Assembly (NCBI GenBank): GCA_033977485.1
Contig: CM066992.1
Location: 99,088,140-99,152,139 of the forward strand
Length of the DNA: 64,000 nucleotides
Reading direction: 5' to 3'
DNA from: Hydrangea macrophylla
Taxonomy: Eukaryota > Streptophyta > Magnoliopsida > Cornales > Hydrangeaceae
The translations under genes were made by a program, and so were the position numbers. The notes beneath the pieces were generated by a model. It was given only the letters and a program-made list of their open reading frames with translations. It ran no database searches and had not been told where the DNA came from. Position 1 is the first letter of the stretch, and each line of letters begins with the position of its first letter. Below, piece by piece: positions 54,739-64,000 of this stretch.

Positions 54739-57451
54739 ACTGCCCACCTCCGCCTCCTCTCACTCTCTCAGCAGATCTGGGAAAAAAAACCCACCGACAA
54801 TCTGGCGTTATTCTCTCTCGGGTCCTTCGATGATGCAACGCCAGCGTAAGCGCAAGCGCAGAACCTTCAATGATGCGACGATCTGGCGCTTGGCCGGTGT
54901 TGTTATCTATCATATCAGATCTTTAGATCCTTAATTCTTTGAGTTCATGTGATTTTAAATTTCTGATGTTGAAGCTTCTGATGTTGAAGTTGAGATTTTA
55001 TTACCTTTTTTTTTACTTGATTTAATGGTGTTCGAAGTTAATTTTTCAATCCAAACAGGCCTTAGGTTTTAGAAGTGGAAGTTGGCATATCCGGTTCAGT
55101 GCCATATCCGATAGTTATTTTTTAAAATTGTTTTGTAACTTTATCTTCATGGATACATGGTTTTTTTCACAAAAATTTCATGTGTAATCTTAGATTTGAA
55201 ATTTAGAAATTTTAATTTTCCCAAAAAAGTTTATTTAAATTTTATTTATTCATCATTTTTTTTATACCTAATCTCATATTTGAAAATTGAAATTATATTT
55301 GGTATTTATCCTAATTTTTTTCCTTTCCAAACTTTGAAATTTAATTACAATCTAATATGATTTTTCTTAAATTTCATTCTAATCTAAACTGATTTCCAAA
55401 ACTTTGAAATTTAACTTAATCTCATCTTTGAAATTATATTTGGTATTTATCCTAAATTTTTTCCTTTCCAATCTTTGATTTCGTAATCTATTTTTGAAAA
55501 ATGAAAAGTTGACCTTTGTAACTGGCATTCAGTTTTAAGGTTATTCAGTTTATTTTTCTCTCTTTACATTCAGTTTTAGAACGTTTGATTGTATATGTAG
55601 ATATTTGACTCCGTATGTTGGGATTTCGGGGGAGACTTTGGGTGACGAGAGCTTCAAGAGTTAGATTTTCTGTCAGCAAAGTTAGAAGTAAATGTCCTGG
55701 TGCGCTCTCTCTCTCTCTATATATTTATATATATACATACATATATATATATATATATATATGTATGTGTTTATCTACCTTTCTATTCATGGGCATGTAC
55801 ATGTAATTACTATTAGTTGCTATTGTAAATACATTGTGTAAGAATTTATTAGCGTGTAGATTTATTGTTAGAGGGCTATCAATAGATTTTCTGTTCTTAT
55901 GGATCAAGATGGTTCAGGTTTCACATGATAATAGGCTTTGTTAACGCCTCAATCAAGTTTAGTGTTAAATTGTAACTTTCATGCTTAGCTTTCAAATTCA
56001 TCATGTGTATAATTGCTCACTCTGATATATTTCTTCAGTGCTGGAATTTTTCTTCAATGGTAGGAATTGTGGAGCCTCAATTGGACAACTGCTATAATTG
56101 GTGAAATCATAGAAGTTTTCTTTTATGCAATAGTCGTGTGTCGAAATATTTGATAGTTTATATAAACGATCCTTAAACCGTGAAGGAACACTTGGTATTA
56201 TTGAAAACAGTATGAGTTCCTCCTGAATGATGCAATGCATATTAAAAACTCAATAAAGTGGCATACTAAAATTAATGATGTCCTCCTCTTTTTCACACTA
56301 ACGTTGGGCTTACACATCTGGCAAATTTCACATGTAACAATGGATATCATAAAAGATTAATGGTTGTTAAGAAAGTAACAAATTCGGACCTTAATGAATT
56401 TAGTGTGAAAAAGCGGCTAAGTGATGCTGCTAAAGTCCAGGTACAATCTGAATGCTTTCTTTTTCTAACCAAAAACTTCATTTACTTGCTTCTATTTTAT
56501 AAACTTAAACATTGCAGATTGATGAGTCAAAAATCCTAACCCCGTGAAGCTTCAGGTAAGAAATATTCCTTTTGCATTCAAGCAGCTGCCAGCTATAGCA
56601 TTTTTTTGATTGCTGAAGAATATAGCAATTTCTTGAAGTTTATCGTGCATCTTTTTTTATTAGCATTTTTTCATTCACTACGAAAGCAGCTAAGTGCTGC
56701 TGCTGATGGTTTCATTCCAATTCTTTTCATTGAAAATTTTGTTTGATATTGCAAGCAAATCTGATTAATCAACATAGTTGTTTTAATATTGAGTGTCTAT
56801 CTTTAGTACGCAGTATAGTTGTAAAGAGGGTGTTACTAATAGGTTGTTTATTGATAACCACCGCTGCCTCCATGGCGGCCTAACCCTTTTTTTAAAAAAT
56901 CTTTTTATTGTGCTTTCAGCCCTTTTTATTTGTCAATATATTTGGGTGTAAATATATTCTCAAGAACCAGATTGAAGGGGTTCGAGCTCGAGCTGTGAGG
57001 ATCAATTGATCCCCCAACTCAGACTCCTAATTTTAAGATTTTTTTCTTGAATGTTATTGTTGTCAAATTTGTATGACAGTTGTACCACATGTTGTGACAA
57101 CGATTGTGAGCATGTGATGTTTTGTTTCTATTGAATTTTTCAGTTGTAGTACTTATGGGATTTTCATATATCATATTCTTCTCTTTGTTGTTAAAATACA
57201 TGTGGAATTGTATTAAGTGCCGATGACACATGGAGTGAAATACTGTCTGAATGAACGCGTGTTAATCTTTCAGTAGTGCATGTTAGCAGAGTTTAATGTT
57301 GAAATAGTAAAGGAGAATTTGTTGATTTTTTTAGCTATAGTTGTACATGTTATAAAGTTTTAGAGTTAAAACCAGTTTTTACTGCTTATTTTTTACTTAG
57401 AAATCCCTTCTTTTTTGTCGAGTAGTACCCTCGGGTACGGGCAATACCTAG
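54459..57451 (+). mobile_element. candidate inner Helitron, non-autonomous
   Basis: The 5' end is TCTATATAATATTGGAGCTC after A. The 3' end has a perfect hairpin GTACCC-TC-GGGTAC (57425-57438), then GGGCAATACCTAG before T. These fit plant Helitrons. About 3 kb without Rep/helicase; a C/T-rich block with (CT)n (54690-54733) suggests captured leader sequence. Confidence 0.65.
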
Positions 57452-57514
57452 TTTCATACAATTTCATATCTTTTCATGCTCATAATAAATATATAATAAT
57501 AATCATAATACATA

Positions 57515-57808
57515 CTCCCTCCGTCCTATAGCAAGTGTCCACTTTTATTTTACACATTGTTTAAGAAAGTTATATTATATTAATTTTTTTCGTTCATTAA
57601 AGGATCACTTTCCAATTTTACCCTTAGATGTGATGGATGTTTGACTTTTTGCTTGTTTTGGGACCACAAATAAATGCTACTTTGTCTTTATTATAAGGGT
57701 AGTTTTGGAAAGTAAGTAAAAGCTATATGCCAATTTAGGAAAGTGGACACTTAATGTGAGACATCCAAAAAAGGAAATGTGGACACTTATTATGGGACGA
57801 AGGGAGTA
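57515..57808. mobile_element. Stowaway MITE
   Basis: CTCCCTCCGTCC start and GGGACGAAGGGAG end with TA duplications (57513-57514, 57809-57810), the classic Tc1/mariner Stowaway pattern. 294 bp; internal AGTGTCCACTTT arms match AAAGTGGACACTT. Confidence 0.93.
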
Positions 57809-57815
57809 TATAAGA

Positions 57816-58019
57816 AATACTTGACAAAGTTAAAAGACAAATTGTAATTTACAATTACTAATATATCTAAAGTCATATTTTATCACACACAAATACCTAT
57901 AAATTTAATTCACGCACATACATTCGTTTGCCTTTTAAATATCATTTCATATCATTTCATACTCCTCATAAATATATAATAATAATAAGAGATATACTAA
58001 ATTTAATTCATCATCATAA

Positions 58020-58072
<53 letters not shown>

Positions 58073-58280
58073 TAATACATATATAAGAAATACTTTTGCA
58101 AAGTGAAAAGACAAATTATAATTTACAATTACTAATACATCTACAATCATATTTTTTTACATACGCATTCCTATAAATTTAATTCACACACACATACACT
58201 TCTATCATACGCATAATAAATATATATGAAATACTTTGCAAACTTAAAAGATAAATTATGATTTACAATTACTTACATAC
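57816..58280. repeat. tandem duplication of about 270 bp, partly a third copy
   Basis: A block starting AAATACTT and including AATTTACAATTACTAATA and CCTATAAATTTAATTCAC occurs at 57816-57930, 58088-58204 and, partly, 58228-58280. (TAA)n lies at 58023-58072. Confidence 0.75.
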
Positions 58281-58404
58281 TCATAATAAATACATAATAA
58301 TAATAGTTTTAATAAATTTAATAAATTTGTTTTTGAAAATTTTAATTTCATGCAATTTCATATCATTTCCATAAAAAGGAAAAAAGAAAAGAAAAGAATA
58401 AATA

Positions 58405-58632
58405 TGATTAGTTTTTTCAAAATATCATGTGTTATAATGTTAAAACTAAGTTATTACTTTTAAATAACACTTTCAACTTTATTGTATGAAGTTTATATGT
58501 AATTAAACAAAAAAGAAAAAGACAAAAGATGATAAGGTTTTTCAAAATATCACGTGTTATGATATTAAAAATAAGTTATTACTTTTAAACAACATTACTC
58601 TCAACTTTATTGTATAAAGTTCATACGCAATT
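58405..58632. repeat. tandem duplication of about 120 bp
   Basis: TTTTTCAAAATATCATGTGTTAT...AACTTTATTGTATGAAGTT (58412-58493) is repeated with changes at 58536-58620. Confidence 0.75.
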
Positions 58633-59202
58633 GCATTATTTTGTACATAGTTCATACAATAAATTATGGTTAAAAAAAATAAATAAATGAAAGGTGAGAA
58701 ATGCTAAAACAAACAGAAGTGAAAACACCAAAGAAATATTTGAAAATTAAAAAAAATAAGAAAAGAAAATGTATTTGCTTCCATATAGGATTATTGAAGC
58801 TTTTACGTTTACAACTTTATTTTGTTAGTAGTATATATTTAATAGACAATTGCCCTTAAATCCCCCATTCATGTACTTTCATGTATGGAGGACACTCAAT
58901 ATTTTTATTTTATACTAGATCCCTAGGATCCAAGTTAATACACCTAATCATGGTTAAAGAATTTTTTATGTCCTAAATGCCCTTTCATATATTTATTATA
59001 TATATACATACACACCAAATATACTTATATATTCTAAATGCCCTCTTTGCATATATAGTGGAGGGTTGATTTGATATAATGACTAGCATTAATGTCACGC
59101 CGTTGACTCATTTATGAAGAGGAATTAATGATGGACAAAATTTATTTTGACATTTTCTATATACAAATTTACATGCTTGATATCAAGGATGGATCAATAC
59201 AC

Positions 59203-59203
59203 A

Positions 59204-59234
<31 letters not shown>
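59203..59234. repeat. (CT)n microsatellite
   Basis: About 16 CT units. Confidence 0.9.
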
Positions 59235-59238
<4 letters not shown>

Positions 59239-59499
59239 CACATAGAGTTGCGATGGGGATGATGATGGCTTAAGAAGAAGAATGGTGCATCATGCATGAT
59301 TCGAACCCTTCTCCACCATAGCCCAAGTATGGTTCACACTTGTTCCTTTTTTTCTTTTTCGATTTAAGAATCCCAAATTTTTTGTTTAAACACTCAAAAT
59401 GAGTCACATTTTCTTTTCAAAGTGATTTGATATTTTTTTTTTGAAGTTGTTGAATAAGATTGATATATTAACTTCTCTCTATTCCCGTTTTCATTTTCT

Positions 59500-59760
59500 A
59501 GAACATATTGTGAGATTCACAATTCATGTTGAGACTCTTTCTTCCATTTTTATTTTCCAGAACATGTTGTGAAATTCACAAATCATGTTTTGTGATTTGT
59601 TTTCGAAAACATGTTGTGATATTCACAAATCATGTTCTGTGATTTGTTTTCCAAAACATGTTGTGAAATTCACAAATCATGTTATGCCACTCTCTTCCAT
59701 TCCCATTTTTTTAGAATATGTTGTGAAATTCACAAATCATATTGTGAAATTCAGAGAAAA
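59500..59760. repeat. tandem repeat with ATGTTGTGAAATTCACAAATC
   Basis: Four to five units of roughly 45-65 bp with AACATGTTGTGAAATTCACA, itself partly palindromic. The 93-residue frame here is a translation of the repeat. Confidence 0.8.
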
Positions 59761-60822
59761 TTTGTTGAAATTCACTACTGCAAAAACTTTTAGACATGTG
59801 TGCATCTGCATGATGATGGAGATGATTGTGGTTAATATTGGTAGGGTGGTCACTTTCAAAATTTGATTCCTTTAATTGTTTGGGGAGAAATTTTGGGAGA
59901 AAACATTAATGAAGGGGCGACCATTATGAAGATTACCAAAGTTGATGGAGGGGTATTTTAGTCACTAAAAAATATCAAAAGCTTAATAATAAATATGTTT
60001 TAACCAAGGGACCTATTGTCAAATAAGTGCATACAAGGGGGATATAACACTAATTCACCCTATATTTAATACATTTATGATTTAATGTTGTTTGATTTTT
60101 TTTTTTTTTTTTTATTTAGTATTGTTTGATTTAATTTTTTTCAAGTAACAAAACTATAAATGCATCAACAATAAATACATCTAATTTATTTTCCAAATTT
60201 GACGGACCTGTGCATTGCACGGGCCTCTATCCTAGTTTTTGTAAATAAATGTGTGGATTGAGTATTGGAAGAAAAAACATTGCAATTGTTTGCAGTGGCG
60301 GACCCAGAACTTTAATTTAGTGGGGGCGAAGTTTTTACGGAGGTTCGGAGGCAGCGCACCCGACCGTAATTTTTTTTGTAGGAATAGTATAATTTTAGGT
60401 GATGCTTTCTATAAGTTTTGTGTATATTTGGGGGTTGAAAATTTTGTGTGTTTTTTTGTCTATCTCACGGAAAATGAGCAAGAGGAGGGTCTTCCCCCCC
60501 CCCCCCCCCCCCCCCCCGCGCTAAATAGGAGCAAGAGGAGGTTAATGGTGGATATGAAGTCTTTGAGTTTTTCGAGGGCTTCTGTGAAACTTCAAACTTC
60601 ATCTACGTGATAACACTTTTTATTTTTAGTTTTTAGAAAATGTCGTGTGGGACACTAGGGGACTCTAGGTAGTCTTTGTTTGGCTTTTGGTTCTTTTATT
60701 ATATAACATATATATACATATATATACACACAATATAATTATAATACAATAAAATTAAGAGTCGGAACAAGTTGTCAATTAAAACCGTGTCAAAGTTCTT
60801 CAAAGTTTAAAATTTATAAAAG

Positions 60823-62321
60823 AGTAATGTTATGCTTCCCAAATTTCTATTTCAAAATGTTAGGAAAACTGCGTTCCCAGAATCCGTTGACAATGCGTAT
60901 AAGTTGGTACTGTAAAAATTTATGTGAAAGCTACAATAAGCCTACTAGGGCGGAACTAGGGTTATCTTGAACTGCAAAACGGATTGCTGTAATAGATGAA
61001 TCGAGAACACGAGCTCGATATCAGCTCACGATCTTCTACCGTATTCCTCCGCTGCCAGAATATCGAACTGAGTGTGGGCTCTATCGAAATCCTTTCTGTT
61101 TTCTGCTCTCCCTCTTTTACGCTCTCTTTTCTATTCCAAGTTATAATACTCTTGATGGAAAAACGCAAAGTGAGAGGAGAGCCCAAGCAGCATATATATA
61201 GGCTACGATAAGGACCATAAGAAGTCAACAAGGAATAGGCTTCCTTATGTAATTAGAAAACCCCAATTCGAACTAAATCAGATTCCTATTTCCATAAATT
61301 ATAATTCATACCACTAAAGAATTATAATTGTACTCCTACCCTTATCTCAAAAATATATTTCGAGCTCTATGTTATTAATTGCTTATTATCTACCCATGTA
61401 AAGATTACAGATATTCATTAATTAAATATAATTACTGACAATCATATTTAATTAATCTCTTAAAATTCCTTGAGATGCTCTACTTAACTTATTTGATATA
61501 TCGGATACAAAATCCACCTGCAGGGTTTGACATAATCAAAACTTATAAGCTTTCTCAAGGGGATATCATCAATCCCAAAATTAAGACATGAATTCCATCA
61601 TTAATTTATATTCACCACACAATCAATATTGTCACCCAATCCAATAAGATATTGACTCATTTAAGGATCTCACCCTTTTAGGGATCAAAATGTAAATATC
61701 AAATGTTCGTGTCTATAAATTAACTTAGAATTTAGAGTATAAGCACTCATAATAGCCATGAGGTATTAATTATCTTATAAGTCAGTATAAAGATAATTAC
61801 CCTAAGTCGGTCCTGTTTAATACACAAAATGTACCAGCATAGTGAGTTGAAATTGTACCGTTTCCCACAGTCAACGCAAACCTACTTCAACACCATACTG
61901 CAGTCCTACCGCTGGTGTGTACAATCCCATCTAAGATTGTAAACCAAAGTCTTCTATAATATGTGATGGTCTGATCTTCCGTGTGTAAACCGAACTCTAC
62001 ACACCAAACCACCTACTATGTAGAATGAGAGACACACATACATAATATAAAATAAATAATATAATACAAATATTGCCCACACAAATTCTCATAAAAAATG
62101 AAATAACTAATTTTATTGAATGAATAATAAATCAACTACATAAAGCATGACTTTTAATATACACCCCAAACACAAAATTGCTTGTCAAATGACCTAACAG
62201 TGGGGCGATATAAACAACTTCCAATCAAAATTTAACTAGTCCCACTGCATTTGACCTGAACCCATTCCACATCATTTGAAAAACACTATTGGGATAAAAA
62301 TTTAGGAAGCATATCATTACT
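60823..62321. mobile_element. MITE of the GTAATGTTATGCTT family, split
   Basis: Left arm AGTAATGTTATGCTTCCCAAA and right arm AATTTAGGAAGCATATCATTACT match the element at 52885-53079, including CACATCATTTGAAAAACAC near the right end. The middle is replaced by the sequence 60858-62199. Confidence 0.7.
60858..62199 (-). repeat. copia-like solo LTR
   Basis: 1342 bp bounded by TGTTAGG...CCTAACA. On the minus strand a TATATATATGCTGC motif (near 61195) suggests promoter function. No coding sequence inside; no 5-bp duplication found (CAAAA versus GTGGG), so the exact ends or the mode of insertion are uncertain. Confidence 0.55.
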
Positions 62322-62699
62322 TTTTACAAAAAGCCCCTGAATTGACAGAAAATCTTAATAAAAAATCATATATTTTTTTTAAAACTATCATATATAACCC
62401 ATTTTTTCCCGAAAGTTCAGTGGGGCGACTGCCCCCGCTCGCCCCCACCGTAGGTCCGCCCCTGATTGTTTGCGAAGTAACATATAATGACGTATTCTGA
62501 ACAAAAACACAAAATTATATTAATGGCGACGAATGAATAAATTCTCTTCCATATAGTTTTGCTATGAGTTTATTGCCATTTCCATGTACATTATAAACCA
62601 TTAAATTTCCAATAGCTTATTGGGAAAGACAAAATAACTACCAAAATATTCTATAATTAATGATTTTCTTTTTTCTCGGGCACCATTCATTAATTCAAT

Positions 62700-63020
62700 T
62701 TTTTTTTTGATTACTTAGGGGAGTAGGATTTGAACCTGCGCCTAGGGTGTTCACGGTCCGACTGACTAGAACCGAATCGAATTGAATCGATCCATTGAGC
62801 CGAACGATCAATTTTCTAAAAGTTACCCTATGCTGAAAATCAAACCGAGACGATCGAAATTAACCCAAAAAAAAAAAAAAACCGATAGAACTGACCGATT
62901 AAGTTGGTTTTTAAAACACACAAAAAAAAAAAAAAAAAAAAAAAACTAACCAATCGATTGATGAACACCCTTACCTGTGCCTAAGACGAGAGGGGAATTG
63001 GTGTCGGCCAACTCAGATAT
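62700..63020 (-). mobile_element. SINE remnant split by a hAT element
   Basis: On the minus strand a B-box-like GGTTCAAATCCTACTCCCC and a poly(A) tail (T-run 62700-62708) are visible, with CTGAGTTGGCCGACACC upstream as a degenerate A-box region. The hAT element sits just upstream of the B box. The 5' end is not defined. Confidence 0.55.
62743..62973. mobile_element. non-autonomous hAT element with ACCGA/GAATCGA motifs
   Basis: Ends TAGGGTGTTCA and TGAACACCCTTA, 231 bp. The flanks CCTGCGCC (62735-62742) and CCTGTGCC (62974-62981) match at seven of eight bases. The interior has GAACCGAATCGAATTGAATC and ACCGATAGAACTGACCGAT plus two A-runs. Confidence 0.85.
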
Positions 63021-63638
63021 GTAACATGTTTAAAGTTTAAACGTAAGCGGTAATTTGTTACATGCTCAAAGCTTTTTTTTTTTCAATATTTGATTAAAAT
63101 TTTTTTTTTTTTTTTTGTTGATAAATCAATATTTGATTTAATAATACAGGTAAATTTCTATATTTAAGTTCTTAAAATTAAAATTAATAGCGATTGAAAT
63201 GACCAAATTGTCCAAAGCACAAAGCATATGGTGTATATACGAACTCAATTAACAGGACTCACAACCCATTTAACTCGACAAATGAATAAATTTCACCGCA
63301 CATAAGCGACACATATAATACACACAATATATAGGGTTAATTATAGATACACCCCTAATACTCAACCTATTTTTCACTTTGTCTCCGTACTTCAAATCGT
63401 ATCACAATACCCTTATACTTTGGACTAAAGTGAGACAGTTAGCAATTTCGTTAAAGCAAACGGAACTGAAGCTTGTTTAGTGGAATATTTGCCACTTTAA
63501 CCCCCTACAGTGAGCACATTTTTTTATTTGTCGCTTTGTATTTCCAAATGGGTGACTAAAATTGCTATTAGTACAAGTTGTCAAATATAGCTTTTTGCCC
63601 ATTGCAATTACATATGCTATTTCGTTGAATAAATTATT
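63021..63638. other. AT-rich non-coding DNA
   Basis: T-runs at 63072-63080 and 63099-63116; nothing coding. Confidence 0.5.
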
Positions 63639-63868
63639 ATTATTATTTTTTTTGATCACTTACCTGGGGGAACGGGCACACACACACCCACACACACAAC
63701 CCAAGCAAGATATAGCCCAACAGATCTCTACAGACTAGGGAACATGGCCAGTTCTACAATGCAAGAGGAGGAGAAAAACTCCTCCACACTCCCCTTAGGG
63801 AGATTCGAACCCTCCGCCTCCCACTTGGGAGAGGTGGAGTGATGCCACTAGACCAAAGTGGTCTTGGC
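63639..63868 (-). mobile_element. tRNA-derived SINE
   Basis: On the minus strand it starts GACCACTTTGGTCTAGTGGC with an A box TGGTCTAGTGG, then a B box GGTTCGAATCTCC, and ends in an A-rich tail (T-run 63646-63654 on plus). Flanks ATTTCGTTGAATAAATT (63619) and ATTTCGTTAAGTAATTT (63869) form a diverged target duplication. About 230 bp. Confidence 0.85.
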
Positions 63869-64000
63869 ATTTCGTTAAGTAATTTATTTTAGCATTTTGA
63901 GTTCATAATTATTGATAAACTCCAAAGTTGTTGCCAAACATGGCTTATGCCGGTTTTGTTTAACGAAACGATAATGATAGGTGCGCAACGAATTGCACAA

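Larger units (their letters stand above)
53909..60235 (+). mobile_element. candidate outer Helitron, non-autonomous
   Basis: The 3' end has the Helitron signature: a hairpin CCTGTGC-ATT-GCACGGG (60207-60223), then CTAG (60232-60235) before T. A matching 5' end could be TCCATACTATATTATAAAAG at 53909, preceded by A, as expected for A/T insertion without duplication. No Rep/helicase frame. The 3' end is firm; pairing with this 5' end is inferred. Confidence 0.45.
60293..62464. mobile_element. hAT element enclosing two nested insertions
   Basis: Ends CAGTGGCGGACCCA and TAGGTCCGCCCCTG with a perfect 8-bp duplication ATTGTTTG (60285-60292, 62465-62472). Its own sequence is 60293-60822 plus 62322-62464, with repeated GGGGGCGAAG/CGCCCCCAC motifs. 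A 24-bp C-run lies at 60494-60517. The middle is a MITE which itself holds an LTR-like insertion. Confidence 0.9.

Noticed and set aside
58023..58150. Poly-leucine frame on the minus strand
   Set aside because: Direct translation of a (TAA)n microsatellite.
60251..60610. 119-residue frame with a polyproline run
   Set aside because: The proline run is a 24-bp C-tract, and the frame spans the hAT end and flanking DNA.
60858..62199. Fully confirmed solo LTR
   Set aside because: TGTTAGG...CCTAACA ends are good, but flanking CAAAA and GTGGG do not match, so it is listed only with moderate confidence.

Overview
This is plant nuclear DNA, most likely from a eudicot. The evidence is AT-rich sequence with plant-type introns (GT...AG), many (AG)n and (AT)n microsatellites, Ty3/gypsy elements primed by initiator Met-tRNA, plant MITEs, SINEs and Helitrons, and one recognisable plant gene. 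No rRNA or tRNA gene and no prokaryotic feature was seen. Only one host gene can be supported with confidence. Most of the rest is a layered deposit of transposable elements, many with both termini and target-site duplications (TSDs) readable.

Layout. 1-3.3 kb: intergenic DNA with two non-autonomous hAT elements, each with a perfect 8-bp TSD, and a doubtful gene fragment at 310-475. 3.36-12.4 kb: gypsy element A, complete, minus strand, TSD GCAAT. 12.4-13.4 kb: MITE-like repeats. 13.4-31.4 kb: a three-level nest. A short 5'-truncated LINE-like retroposon was hit by gypsy element B (minus, 13471-31050, TSD TGGTT). The 5' LTR of B was in turn hit by gypsy element C (plus, 23676-30778, TSD TGGGG with one copy TAGGG). 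A and C belong to one family and B to a related one; all look like Tekay/Del-type chromoviruses, and all are broken by stop codons. C has lost nearly all of its 5' LTR.

32.1-39.3 kb: the host gene, on the minus strand. Its two large exons match the PCH1/PCHL family (annotated in Arabidopsis as 'F-box protein At2g16365'), a phytochrome B photobody partner. A 1.75-kb Copia-derived non-autonomous element sits in its last intron, and the reading frame slips once near the start of its largest exon. A 4.06-kb hAT element (38567-42625, TSD CCTATGGT) encloses the candidate first coding exon and 5' UTR, so the 5' end of this gene is the most puzzling part of the window.

42.6-64 kb: gene-poor DNA. It holds inverted-repeat elements bounded by (TA)n, two Stowaway elements, an antisense fragment of an enoyl-CoA isomerase gene (49283-49629), a probable solo LTR, a SINE split by a hAT element, two nested Helitron candidates (outer 53909-60235, inner 54459-57451), a hAT element holding a MITE that holds a copia-like LTR (60293-62464), a second SINE split by a hAT element, and an intact SINE at 63639-63868.

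No new defence or enzymatic system was found. The most unusual signals are the hAT element around the 5' exons of the PCH1-like gene, a set of hAT elements whose interiors are arrays of element-specific 4-9 bp motifs, and clustered short palindromes at one conserved place in otherwise diverged gypsy LTRs.
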